DNA of 64,000 nt from Phytopseudomonas flavescens (lineage in GTDB: Bacteria; Pseudomonadota; Gammaproteobacteria; Pseudomonadales; Pseudomonadaceae), in the NCBI RefSeq assembly GCF_900100535.1, contig NZ_FNDG01000007.1, forward strand, positions 186,001-250,000. Direction: 5' to 3'. Shown piece after piece: positions 39,326-47,435 of this stretch. The translations under genes and the position numbers were made by a program. The notes beneath the pieces are model-generated. The model did no database searches and was not told where the DNA came from. It worked only from the letters and a program-made list of their open reading frames with translations. How positions within the stretch are numbered: position 1 is the first letter of the stretch; each line of letters opens with the position of its first letter.

Positions 39326-39571
39326 CCAGCGGGAACGGTGGGGGCGCCATGGCTGCGCGAATGCTGGGCCAACCTGGAATGCCGCGTCGCCGACGATGGC
39401 GGGTCACGACGCTACAACCTGTTCGTGCTGCACGTACAGCGTATCTTGATCGACACCGCGTGCCAGGAAAAGCGGCTGATCCACCATCAGGGAGAGGGTC
39501 GTTTCAGTGCGGACGGAGAAACGCCCGACTTGGTCGAGCGCATGGTGAAGGGGCGCTATCTGATGGATTGA
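39326..39571 (+). pseudogene. Remnant of a flavin reductase-like protein
   Basis: The frame ending at 39571 reads RECWANLECRVADD, then RRYNLFVLHVQRILIDTAC, RLIHHQGEGRFSADGET and VKGRYLMD. This matches the C-terminal half of DIM6/NTAB-type flavin reductase domain proteins (an ECxxNLEC segment, a YxLFVLEV segment and an HH-G-G-F segment). The N-terminal half, including the flavin-binding region, is missing; immediately upstream is the purL terminator. No plausible start with a ribosome-binding site is seen. It borders the AraC gene. Confidence 0.65.
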
Positions 39572-39593
39572 TCGCGCCTGTGAAGCGCGCCGT

Positions 39594-40607
39594 TCACGAG
39601 GCGACCCCCGGTGCGACGCCATGCCGGCTGGCGCCGGGTGGCAGGCCGGTGATGCGTTTGAAAGCGCGGCTGAAGGCGGCCTGGGATGTATACCCGAGGC
39701 GTTGCGCCACGGCTTCTATCGGCAGCCTGTCCTGGGTCAACCACTGGCTGGCCAGGCGCATCCGCAGTTCCGTGGCATAACGCAGTGGCGGCGTGCCGAT
39801 CGTGCTCTGAAAGCGCTCTGCGAAGACGGAACGGGAGGTGTGGCATTGCGCGGCCAACTCCGCCACGGTCCAGTCGCGGCCCGGCTGCCGGTGCAGGGCC
39901 AGGATGGCACGCGCCAGCCGGGGATCGCGCAATGCGGCGACAAGGCCCGAGGCGTTGTCGCAACCCGATTCGATCCAATCACGCACGATCATGGCCGCCA
40001 CCACGTCGGCGAGGCGGGCCAGGATACCGGCGAAGCCGATGCGTTTGGAGCAGATCTCGCCTTTCATGGCGGCGAGGATCGGTATCAGTCCAGGGTAACG
40101 CCTGCCCTTGGCATCGATCACGATGAGGCCCGGCATCAGTTTTTCCAGGCCCTGCATGCCCCCCAGATCGAACTCCATGCAGCCGTAGAACAGGATGGCG
40201 CTGGGGATGCTGCTGGTACTGGGGCAGATATCGACGGCGCAGACCGTATCGCCCAGAGGAGCGGCCTCGATGCTGCCGATGTCCCGGGCGGCAACGGTCG
40301 GGCTGGAGAGAAGCTGATGCGCGCCGCCCTGGGGAATGAAGACGGCGTTGCCGGCCGACAGTTCGTGCAAGGCGCCATCGCCGGTGCGCAGGACTACGTT
40401 ACCCACGGCAAGGAAATGGAAGTACGCGTGGCCCGGTTTGGCGTCGAAGTTCAGGCCGAACACCGATCCGGTCTGGATACGACGGTACTGGACGCCGCGC
40501 AGGCGCATGCCGGTCAGCAGTTCGCTGATGAGGTCGGAGGAGAGGGCGAATTGGTTTGGCGTGTCCACTTCAGGAGTTTCGATCAAGGAATAAAGACGCA
40601 TCATCAT
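39594..40607 (-). CDS. AraC family transcriptional regulator
   Basis: 337-aa regulator with an N-terminal cupin-type ligand domain (about 20-200; HAYFHFLAVGNVVL, HELSAGNAVFIPQGGAH) and a C-terminal double helix-turn-helix (about 235-330; WTVAELAAQCHTSRSVFAERFQ and IEAVAQRLGYTSQAAFSRAFKR). It is divergent from an MFS exporter with only 60 bp between the starts, so it very likely regulates that gene. Confidence 0.9.
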   Translation of the reverse strand: MMMRLYSLIETPEVDTPNQFALSSDLISELLTGMRLRGVQYRRIQTGSVFGLNFDAKPGHAYFHFLAVGNVVLRTGDGALHELSAGNAVFIPQGGAHQLLSSPTVAARDIGSIEAAPLGDTVCAVDICPSTSSIPSAILFYGCMEFDLGGMQGLEKLMPGLIVIDAKGRRYPGLIPILAAMKGEICSKRIGFAGILARLADVVAAMIVRDWIESGCDNASGLVAALRDPRLARAILALHRQPGRDWTVAELAAQCHTSRSVFAERFQSTIGTPPLRYATELRMRLASQWLTQDRLPIEAVAQRLGYTSQAAFSRAFKRITGLPPGASRHGVAPGVAS

Positions 40608-40667
40608 AGATCATCCTGGTTGTCGAGCCTAGACTCCGCTCTCGATCGTTTCTCAGGATGTTGTCCG

Positions 40668-41906
40668 ATGAGTAATTGTGTGTGTGATGCGTCGCCCGAT
40701 GGCGCCGCCGATAGAGCCCCGGCGTCGCCTGCCTGGATGGCCGTGTTTTCGCTGGCGATGGGAGTGTTCGGGTTGTTGACGGCCGAATACCTGCCGGCCA
40801 GTCTGCTGACGCCGATGGCCGCCGATCTGGGGGTATCGGAAGCGCTGGCGGGACAGGCGGTGACCGTAACGGCGGTCGTGGCGCTGTTTGCCGGGTTGCT
40901 GGTGCCGGGCCTGACGCGCGGGCTTGACCGGCGGGTGATTCTGCTGGGGTTTTCCCTGCTGATGATCGCCTCCAACCTGCTGGTAGCCTTGTCGTCCAGC
41001 ATGGTGGTGCTGCTGGCGATGCGTGTCCTGCTGGGCATTGCGCTGGGGGGCTTCTGGAGCATGGCTGCGGCCGTGGCGATGCGCCTCGTGCCGGCAGCGC
41101 TGCTGCCGCGTGCGCTGTCGATCATTTTCAGCGGCATCGCGGTCGGTACGGTCGTCTCCGTGCCCCTTGGTAGCTACCTCGGCGGACTGTATGGCTGGCG
41201 CAGTGCGTTTATGGCGGCTGCCGCCATTGGCGGGGTCACTCTGGTGTTCCAGTGGTTCACGCTGCCACGGATGGCACCGCGCAGCACGGTTCGGCTGAGG
41301 ACGGTACTGGATGTGCTGCTGCGTCCCGGCATCGCCATCGGCATGTTCGGTTGTGTACTCGCCCACACCGGCCATTTCGCCCTGTTCACCTATATCCGCC
41401 CCTTTCTGGAAAGCACCACGGACATGGCCACGGACGGGTTGGCGCTGATGCTGCTGGGGTTCGGCGTGGCGAACTTCGCCGGCACGCTGCTGGCCGGTTG
41501 GCTGATGCAACGCAGCCTGCGCGGGACGTTGGCACTGATGCCCGCCCTGGTCGGAGTGGCGGCGTTGGCACTGGTGCTACTGCCGGCTACCGTAACGGGG
41601 CAGGCGTTGCTGGTCGCATTCTGGGGCATGGCCTTTGGCGGTGTACCGGTCGCCTGGTCGAACTGGGTGGCACGCTCGGTGCCTGATCAGGCCGAAAGCG
41701 CAGGGGGAATGGTGGTGGCGTCGGTGCAGTCCTCGATTGCCGTAGGTGCCGCAGCAGGGGGCGCGATGTTTAGCCTCAGCGGCATAGCGGGCGTATTCGT
41801 CGCCGGCGGCATTCTGATGCTGCTCGCGGCGTTGCTGATTGCGCTGCGCGTCGGCGTCCAGTCGCCTCCGCCCGGCGCAGAGGCGGGCCAGGCCTTGCGT
41901 CTTTGA
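40668..41906 (+). CDS. MFS exporter (DHA1 type)
   Basis: 412-aa major facilitator with 12 predicted membrane segments, of the AraJ/SotB/NepI drug-proton antiporter group. Landmarks: FGLLTAEYLPASLLTPMAADLGVSEALAGQAVT in the first two segments and LLGIALGGFWSMAAAVAMRLVP in segment 4 (motif C region). An AGGA ribosome-binding site lies 11 bases before ATG 40668. It is controlled, in all likelihood, by the adjacent divergent AraC-type regulator. Natural substrates of such exporters include sugars, nucleosides and drugs. Confidence 0.87.
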   Translation: MSNCVCDASPDGAADRAPASPAWMAVFSLAMGVFGLLTAEYLPASLLTPMAADLGVSEALAGQAVTVTAVVALFAGLLVPGLTRGLDRRVILLGFSLLMIASNLLVALSSSMVVLLAMRVLLGIALGGFWSMAAAVAMRLVPAALLPRALSIIFSGIAVGTVVSVPLGSYLGGLYGWRSAFMAAAAIGGVTLVFQWFTLPRMAPRSTVRLRTVLDVLLRPGIAIGMFGCVLAHTGHFALFTYIRPFLESTTDMATDGLALMLLGFGVANFAGTLLAGWLMQRSLRGTLALMPALVGVAALALVLLPATVTGQALLVAFWGMAFGGVPVAWSNWVARSVPDQAESAGGMVVASVQSSIAVGAAAGGAMFSLSGIAGVFVAGGILMLLAALLIALRVGVQSPPPGAEAGQALRL

Positions 41907-42131
41907 GATAGGTCGCTCGGCCCGCCATACGCTTGCCGACCACACCCTGCGGCGGAGTCAGCCGCCGTTCGCTTCGCGCTGAATGTTGCCTATGCCCCTG
42001 TGAACGGCGTGCGCCATGGTCAGGTCAAAGGTGCTGGATGTGATGCCTTTATCACGCCCTGACCAGGCTAAGAGCCGCTGTACTATGGCATGATTAGTCC
42101 TGCTTTTCAGCGACTTGCGGCGGAGTGGTTG

Positions 42132-42449
42132 ATGTACAAATTGTGTTTCTACGTTCCGGAGAGTCATCTGCAAAGCGTGAAGTCGGCGGTATTCGCAGCG
42201 GGCGGCGGGTGTGTCGGTGAGTATGAGCAGTGCTGCTGGCAGACCCTGGGACGCGGCCAGTTTCTCCCCCTGGAGGGGAGCCAGCCATTTCTCGGCCAGA
42301 GCGGCGCTCTGGAAACGGTCGCCGAATGGAAGGTCGAGCTGGTGGTGGCCGACGAGTCGATCCACAACGCGGTCAAGGCCCTCAAGCAGAGCCATCCCTA
42401 CGAAACGCCTGCCTTCGATGTATGGCGTCTTTCCGATCTGCAGTTCTGA
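42132..42449 (+). CDS. YqfO/NIF3-like family protein
   Basis: 105-aa protein of the YqfO type: a CutA/PII-like alpha-beta fold found alone here but inserted in NIF3 metalloproteins elsewhere. The start MYKLCFYVPESHLQSVKSAVFAAGGG and the end QSHPYETPAFDVWRL are characteristic. Its length matches stand-alone versions. Function is not established. It is preceded by 225 bp of non-coding DNA after the MFS gene. Confidence 0.82.
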   Translation: MYKLCFYVPESHLQSVKSAVFAAGGGCVGEYEQCCWQTLGRGQFLPLEGSQPFLGQSGALETVAEWKVELVVADESIHNAVKALKQSHPYETPAFDVWRLSDLQF

Positions 42450-42530
42450 CCCGGTCTGTTGCCTGCCAGCAGGCCATCGCTAGACCCGTCTCTTCCTTCT
42501 TTCCCGCGCTCGAGGCGTCCGCCTCGAGCC

Positions 42531-43280
42531 TCATTCTGTGACTGCCAGTTCCTGCCGGCTTTCCCGCTCCGGCCGGCGCTGGATGCTGCCGCAGGCGAGC
42601 AGGCCGACTTCGAACAGCAGCCACATCGGCACCGCCAGCATGGTTTGCGAGAATACGTCTGGCGGGGTCAGCAGCATGCCGACCACGAAGCAGCCGACGA
42701 TCACGTAGGGTCGGCTGCGGCGCAGCGTGTCGACATCCGTCAGCCCGGCCCAGACGATGATGAAGGTGGCCACGGGAATTTCGAAGGCCAGCCCGAATGC
42801 CAGAAACAGGGCGAGGATGAAGTCCAGATACAGGGCGATATCGGTCATCATCTCCACGCCATCCGGCGTGACGCTGGCAAAGAAGCCGAACATCATCGGG
42901 AACACCGCGAAGAACGCGAAGGCCATGCCGGCATAGAACAGCAGGATGCTCGAGACCAGCAGGGGCACCGCGATGCGCCGTTCGCGGCGATACAGCCCCG
43001 GTGCCACGAACCCCCACGCCTGATGCAGCAGTACCGGCATGCAAAGGAACACGGCGACCATCATGGTCAGCTTGAATGGCGCCAGGAAAGGCGAGGTCAC
43101 GCTGGTTGCGATCATGCTCGCGCCTTCGGGCAGGTAGCGGCGCAGCGGTTCGGATATCAGTGTGTAAAGGGTCTGCGCGAAGGGGAACAGGCCGAGGAAG
43201 GCCAGCGCAATCACCAGCAGGCAACGCACCAGCCGCTTGCGCAGTTCGCCCAGGTGCGCCGTCAATGGCATGCTGCTCAT
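42531..43280 (-). CDS. tatC: Twin-arginine translocase subunit TatC
   Basis: 249-aa polytopic membrane protein with six segments; recognises the twin-arginine signal together with TatB. Landmarks: HLGELRKRLVRCLLVIALAF at the N-terminus and FGLAFEIPVATFIIVWAGL with the conserved Phe-Glu pair (FEIP). Its start overlaps the tatB stop by 4 bp. Third gene of tatABC, here placed beside type II secretion genes. Pseudomonas normally has a housekeeping tat operon near hisE elsewhere, so this may be a second set. Confidence 0.94.
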   Translation of the reverse strand: MSSMPLTAHLGELRKRLVRCLLVIALAFLGLFPFAQTLYTLISEPLRRYLPEGASMIATSVTSPFLAPFKLTMMVAVFLCMPVLLHQAWGFVAPGLYRRERRIAVPLLVSSILLFYAGMAFAFFAVFPMMFGFFASVTPDGVEMMTDIALYLDFILALFLAFGLAFEIPVATFIIVWAGLTDVDTLRRSRPYVIVGCFVVGMLLTPPDVFSQTMLAVPMWLLFEVGLLACGSIQRRPERESRQELAVTE

Positions 43281-43564
43281 GCGCTGCCCTCCGATTTGCC
43301 TACGGCTGGTTGTGGCCCCTGCAGGTTGATGCCGCGACGCAGTTCCTGCTCCAGTTGCCGCAACGGCGCGGCGTCCAGTTCCTTGCTCACGGCCTGGGCA
43401 TCGAGTTCACGTTCTACCTGATCACGCAGCATGCCCATCGCCCGTTTTGCCTGGCCAAGGCCGCGCCCCAGGGTGCGGGCTGCGACCGGCAGGCGTTCCG
43501 GGCCGAGCACCAGCAGCGCCACCACGCTCACCAGCAGCAGTTCGGTGAAGCCTATTTCGAACAT
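43277..43564 (-). CDS. tatB: Sec-independent translocase subunit TatB
   Basis: 95-aa protein with one N-terminal membrane segment (FEIGFTELLLVSVVALLVLGPERLPVAARTLG) including the conserved Glu and the GPERLP hinge of TatB, followed by an amphipathic helix. Shorter than the usual ~140 aa because the tail is reduced. Overlaps tatA by 1 bp and tatC by 4 bp. Confidence 0.92.
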   Translation of the reverse strand: MFEIGFTELLLVSVVALLVLGPERLPVAARTLGRGLGQAKRAMGMLRDQVERELDAQAVSKELDAAPLRQLEQELRRGINLQGPQPAVGKSEGSA

Positions 43565-43797
43565 CAGGCCTGGCGATCCGTGTGGGTGTGGGGCTGCTGG
43601 GTGGTTCCCGACAGCGGTGCCTGCTGCTGGACCTGTGCCGGCGGCTCGTCCGCTTCTTTGTTGCTGGCCATGGATTTGCGGAAACCCTGAATGGTTTCAC
43701 CGAGATCGCCACCCAGCGTCTTGAGGCGTTTGCTGCCGAACAACAGAAACACGATCAACAGCACGATGACCAGTTGCCAGATACCGATGCCGCCCAT
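43564..43797 (-). CDS. tatA: Sec-independent translocase subunit TatA
   Basis: 77-aa protein: [32 protein letters not shown] is the classic TatA membrane helix plus FGxxRL hinge, followed by an amphipathic helix with GFRKSM and a polar tail. ATG 43797 is the start; the upstream open frame is not coding. First gene of the operon. A PhoB-box-like triple repeat lies 50 bp upstream. Confidence 0.93.
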   Translation of the reverse strand: MGGIGIWQLVIVLLIVFLLFGSKRLKTLGGDLGETIQGFRKSMASNKEADEPPAQVQQQAPLSGTTQQPHTHTDRQA

Positions 43798-43846
43798 GAA
43801 AACTCTCCAACGCGATGAAATTGAAGGGCTAATCTGCCTGGGCTTT

Positions 43847-43875
43847 GTGACGCTACGGTGACGCGTCGATGACGA
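43847..43875 (-). promoter_or_regulatory. Candidate Pho box upstream of tatA
   Basis: Read on the minus strand, three heptamers recur every 11 bp: TCGTCAT, GCGTCAC, GCGTCAC, each keeping the GTCA core of the PhoB repeat CTGTCAT. The last one ends 49 bp before the tatA ATG, leaving room for a -10 element (AGATTA lies about 11 bp downstream of the repeats). Confidence 0.55.
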
Positions 43876-43946
43876 AAAGAGGCGGCTGCCACCTCTCTGC
43901 AACATTCAGCCTGTTGACTGTCGGCTCTTGGTTCGAGGGGTGAGCG

Positions 43947-44918
43947 ATGGGCGGCAGGCAGCAGCGCGGCGCAGCGTTATTGATGGTGCTGGTGGCCTTG
44001 GCCATGCTCGCCGGTGGGCTGGCGTGGATGGTGCAGCAAGGACGACAGCAGGTCGATGCGGTGCGCCTGCAACAGCAGCGAATCCAGGCGCGAGCCATGG
44101 AGGTCGCCGGCCTGGCGTTCGCCGAACAGGCACTCAGGGATCCTGCCTGGCGGCAGAGCCCGCTGTTCTGGCAAGCCCTGCGTGGGCAGCCGTTGCGTTA
44201 CGACTTCGCCGGCGGTGCGGCGACCCTGCGCATCCGTGATCTGCACAGCTGCTTCAACGTCAATGCGCTGGCCGGGCAGGAGGCCGAACGGGCCGAGCGC
44301 CAGTTGCAATACCTGCTTGGTGACGACCTGGCCGCCGAACAACTGGTGCATGCGCTGGCTGACTGGATCGACAGCGACGGCCAGAGCCGCCTGCACGGTG
44401 CCGAAAGCGACCAGTACCTGCGCCAGAGGCCGCCTCGGCTCGCTGCCGATCAGCCCATGGTGGACATGAGTGAACTGAACCTGCTGCTCACGCCGCAACC
44501 TGGTCGACAATTGCGTTATCCGCAACTCTGTGCGCTGCCGCAGACATCGGGTTGGCGCTTGAATGCCAATGCCCTGAGCCTGGAGCATTTGCCCCTGCTC
44601 GATGCGCTCTACGAGGGCGAGTTCGCCCGTTCGCTGCTGACCCGTATCATCACCGGCCGACCAGCCAACGGTTACCGCGATGTAGGCGCCTTGCGCGAGG
44701 CATTGGGCGCCGTGGACGACCCGACGTTCGAGCGCCTCAGTGAGGGCCTGCTGCTCAACAGCGGTGATTTCATGCTGCAGCTAGAGTTCGAGCAGGATGA
44801 CCGGCTGATCAGCAGCCAGTTTCAGGTGCAGGCTCAGGGGGTGGTGCGCTGGCATGCGCAGGTGCCGGTGCAGCGGGTGCAGGTGATCAGCCGCGAACCC
44901 TTGCCGTTCGCTTTGTAG
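43947..44918 (+). CDS. gspK: Type II secretion minor pseudopilin GspK
   Basis: 323-aa minor pseudopilin that caps the pseudopilus with GspI and GspJ. Prepilin cleavage follows Gly8 (QQRG/AALLMVLVAL), and there is no Glu at mature position 5, which is diagnostic of GspK. The large periplasmic domain has LHSCFNVNAL, ADWIDSDG and VDMSELNLL. It stands apart from the main gsp operon, separated by phoX on the other strand and the SoxB-like gene. It is divergent from tatA. Confidence 0.92.
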   Translation: MGGRQQRGAALLMVLVALAMLAGGLAWMVQQGRQQVDAVRLQQQRIQARAMEVAGLAFAEQALRDPAWRQSPLFWQALRGQPLRYDFAGGAATLRIRDLHSCFNVNALAGQEAERAERQLQYLLGDDLAAEQLVHALADWIDSDGQSRLHGAESDQYLRQRPPRLAADQPMVDMSELNLLLTPQPGRQLRYPQLCALPQTSGWRLNANALSLEHLPLLDALYEGEFARSLLTRIITGRPANGYRDVGALREALGAVDDPTFERLSEGLLLNSGDFMLQLEFEQDDRLISSQFQVQAQGVVRWHAQVPVQRVQVISREPLPFAL

Positions 44919-45138
44919 CGCAAGTCGCCTACTTGTGTAGGGCGCCCGCTTGCGGGCGATGCGATCATGCTCATCCAGCGGATGGGCATGCGGTCGCCAT
45001 CAATCGCAGGCTACGCACAGGGTGCATTGGCAGCCGGTGTCGAGCGTGGGCATACACGGAAAGAGGGGCCTGGATGTCGCGGTGCTCGATCCAGGCGAAG
45101 AGATACGGCACGAGATGACCCCGTGCCGCGTGGGCGGG

Positions 45139-47184
45139 TCAGACGCCGATTTCGCCGCCGTCGTTGCGCTGGATCACCACCGTGGAGGCGCGTGGGCGGA
45201 CGCTGGTGCCGGCTGGCGTTTCGTCCGTGGCGACGTCGGTGGATGGCCAGTTACCCGGGTGCTGGATGTTGACGAAGATGGTCTTGTTGTCCGGCGTGAA
45301 GGCGATGCCGGTCACTTCGCTGCCGTTGGGGCCAACGAAGAAGCGGCGCAGATCCACCTGATTCTGAGCGTTGACCGGGACCTGCTTGCCGCTGGCATCG
45401 ACCAGGTTGCTGGGGATTACCGCCAGCATCTGGTCGTTGGTGTAGCTGGTCACACTCTCTTCGCCATTGTCGGTCTGGATCCAGAGAATCCCGCGGCTGT
45501 CGAAGCTCATGCCATCCGGGCTGGCGAACTGATTGAGTTCGGTCAGGCCGGAACGGTTGATATCGGGCGTGCCCGAGGCGTTGGCGCCGAACACGAAGAT
45601 ATCCCAGGCGAAGCTGAGCTGATCGTCACTGTCGTGCCAGCGGATCACGTGACCGTGGCGGTTCGGGCCGCGCGGGTTGGCGGCATCCACTTCGCTGGCG
45701 GAGCGGTTGCTGTTATTGGTCAGGGTCAGGTAGACGTCGCCATTGAGCGGGTTGACGGCGGTCCACTCCGGGCGATCCATCGGCGTTGCGCCGACGGCAT
45801 CGGCCGCGCCCCGCGTGTTGAGAATGATCCCCGGCAGGTCGCTGAACTTGGCGCCCAGGGTGCTGCCATCGGTGGTGGGGGTAGCCGCTACCAGCGGGAT
45901 CCACGCACCGGTGCCGTCGGCATCGAAACGGGCGACGTACAGGGTGCCGCTGTCCATGTACTTGGCGCCGGTGGCCAGGCGGTCGCTCGGGTTGGCATCG
46001 GCAGCGTCCCACACCGCGTCGGAGACGAACTTGTACAGGTATTCGCCCCGCGAGTCATCGCCACTGTAGAACACCACCGGCTTACCGACCACCGGCAGCG
46101 TCGGCCAGCAACCCTCGTGGCGGAAACGCCCGAGAGCCGTGCGTTTCACCGCGCGGCTGTTGGCGGTGTAGGGGTCGATCTCGACGATGTAGCCATAGGT
46201 GCTGGCCTCGTTGCGGTAGTCGTCGAGGGCGGTCGTGCCCACCGGGGTGATAGTGAAACGGGCGAATTCATCGTCGACCTCGCTGGCGTCGCCGGCTGCG
46301 GTTTCCCAGCGGTAGTTGCCACGGCGGGTGCTGACGCCGATGCGCTCCTGGTCGGCGGGCAGGGTACCGGTGTTGACGAAGATGCCTGGCCAGTTCTCCT
46401 CGCAGGTCAGGTAGGTGCCCCAGGGCGTGTAGCCATTGCCGCAGTTGTTGTTGGTGCCGCGGGTCTGGGTACCGTCGATGGAGAACTTGGTCTTGACGTG
46501 GTCGGTGCCACGCAACGGGCCAGCGATATCCATCAGCGTGGCGGTGGTGTAGCGGCGGTTGAGCGGGTCGTTGTCGACCACCTGCCAGCGGCCATTGACC
46601 TTGCGGATACGTACCACCCCGGCGCCGTGGGCGTTGATTTCCTTGCGCACCTCATCGACCGGGCGCTTGCCGTTGGCGTCCAGGGTCGGGCCATCAGGGT
46701 GCAGGGCGTTGGCATCGATGTACTCATAGTTCACGGCCAGCAGGCCGTCATCCGAGCTGCCATTGATGGGGAAGAAATGCATGCCGTCGTGATGCATGCC
46801 GGCCGAGTTGGCTTGTTCCTCGGGGGTATTGCTGCCGTCGGCCTGCCAAGTGCCACCGGCGCTGTTGAACGGCGTTCCCCAGGGGGCCAGCACGTAGGCG
46901 CTGTAACCGGCAGCTACCACGCAGGCATCGGTACGCGAGCCGGCAATCGACTGGAAGCCGAGAGCCAGTTTCGGCTCGGCGGGTGGCTCGGTGGAGGGGC
47001 CGTCGTCGCTGGAACCGTCGCTGTCGAAACAGCCGGTGAGGCCGGTGCCGGCGATCATGGCGATCGCGGCGCCCAGGCCACCGCGCATCACGCTACGGCG
47101 GCTCAGGTAGGCATCCAGAACCGATGCCATCGGCAGGTTGCCACTGGGGTTGCGGTCCAGGTTATCGCCGGTATCTCGACTCAT
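45139..47184 (-). CDS. phoX: PhoX-type alkaline phosphatase (DUF839), Tat-exported
   Basis: 681-aa PhoX family phosphatase, which hydrolyses phosphate monoesters using iron and calcium. The Tat signal has RR at 29-30 (LSRRSVMRGGLG), and a following LTGC (Cys52) looks like a lipobox. The mature domain has NYEYID, CEENWPG (family metal-site segment), RFRHEGCWPTLPV and GDDSRGEYLYKF. It lies on the minus strand between gspK and the SoxB-like gene, that is, inside the secretion cluster. Pho-box-like repeats lie 94 bp upstream. Likely exported folded by Tat and then, by context, secreted or surface-displayed through the type II system. Confidence 0.88.
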   Translation of the reverse strand: MSRDTGDNLDRNPSGNLPMASVLDAYLSRRSVMRGGLGAAIAMIAGTGLTGCFDSDGSSDDGPSTEPPAEPKLALGFQSIAGSRTDACVVAAGYSAYVLAPWGTPFNSAGGTWQADGSNTPEEQANSAGMHHDGMHFFPINGSSDDGLLAVNYEYIDANALHPDGPTLDANGKRPVDEVRKEINAHGAGVVRIRKVNGRWQVVDNDPLNRRYTTATLMDIAGPLRGTDHVKTKFSIDGTQTRGTNNNCGNGYTPWGTYLTCEENWPGIFVNTGTLPADQERIGVSTRRGNYRWETAAGDASEVDDEFARFTITPVGTTALDDYRNEASTYGYIVEIDPYTANSRAVKRTALGRFRHEGCWPTLPVVGKPVVFYSGDDSRGEYLYKFVSDAVWDAADANPSDRLATGAKYMDSGTLYVARFDADGTGAWIPLVAATPTTDGSTLGAKFSDLPGIILNTRGAADAVGATPMDRPEWTAVNPLNGDVYLTLTNNSNRSASEVDAANPRGPNRHGHVIRWHDSDDQLSFAWDIFVFGANASGTPDINRSGLTELNQFASPDGMSFDSRGILWIQTDNGEESVTSYTNDQMLAVIPSNLVDASGKQVPVNAQNQVDLRRFFVGPNGSEVTGIAFTPDNKTIFVNIQHPGNWPSTDVATDETPAGTSVRPRASTVVIQRNDGGEIGV

Positions 47185-47277
47185 CAGGTCATGTCCTTTT
47201 TCTGTTGAAGCGGCTTGAGGAAACCGGGACTTTAGAGACCGAATGTGATGATTTTCTGGCAGTTCTGTTAACGGCTA

Positions 47278-47295
47278 TTGAAAGCTTTGTGACGC
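47278..47295 (-). promoter_or_regulatory. Weak candidate Pho box upstream of phoX
   Basis: Minus strand GCGTCAC (47289-47295) and CTTTCAA (47278-47284), 11 bp apart. The stretch GTAGCGTCACAAAGC is identical to the one before tatA, which strengthens an otherwise weak match. Confidence 0.4.
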
Positions 47296-47302
47296 TACCT
47301 TT

Positions 47303-47329
47303 CTGATTTATCTGATTTATCTGATTTTT
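47303..47329 (+). repeat. Three tandem 9-bp A/T-rich repeats
   Basis: CTGATTTAT at 47303-47311 and 47312-47320, then CTGATTTTT at 47321-47329. They lie between the divergent phoX and SoxB-like genes. The unit is too short for CRISPR and the copies are contiguous. Confidence 0.85.
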
Positions 47330-47351
47330 TTGATTGAATACCGAGGTGTGG

Positions 47352-47380
47352 CTGTCGAATAACCGCCATTAAACTGTCAC
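47352..47380 (+). promoter_or_regulatory. Candidate Pho box upstream of the SoxB-like/gsp operon
   Basis: Three heptamers with 11-bp period: CTGTCGA (47352-47358), CCGCCAT (47363-47369), CTGTCAC (47374-47380), separated by ATAA and TAAA. The match to PhoB repeats CTGTCAT-N4-CTGTCAT is good, and the spacers are A/T-rich as usual. ATG 47436 lies 55 bp downstream. Confidence 0.65.
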
Positions 47381-47435
47381 ATAAGCTGCCCAGTATCCCG
47401 CCCCGACAATGCATAAAGATGAGGCGAGCGGGGCG

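Noticed and set aside
47303..47329. Short tandem repeats as a possible CRISPR array
   Set aside because: The units are 9 bp and contiguous with no spacers, and there are no cas genes.
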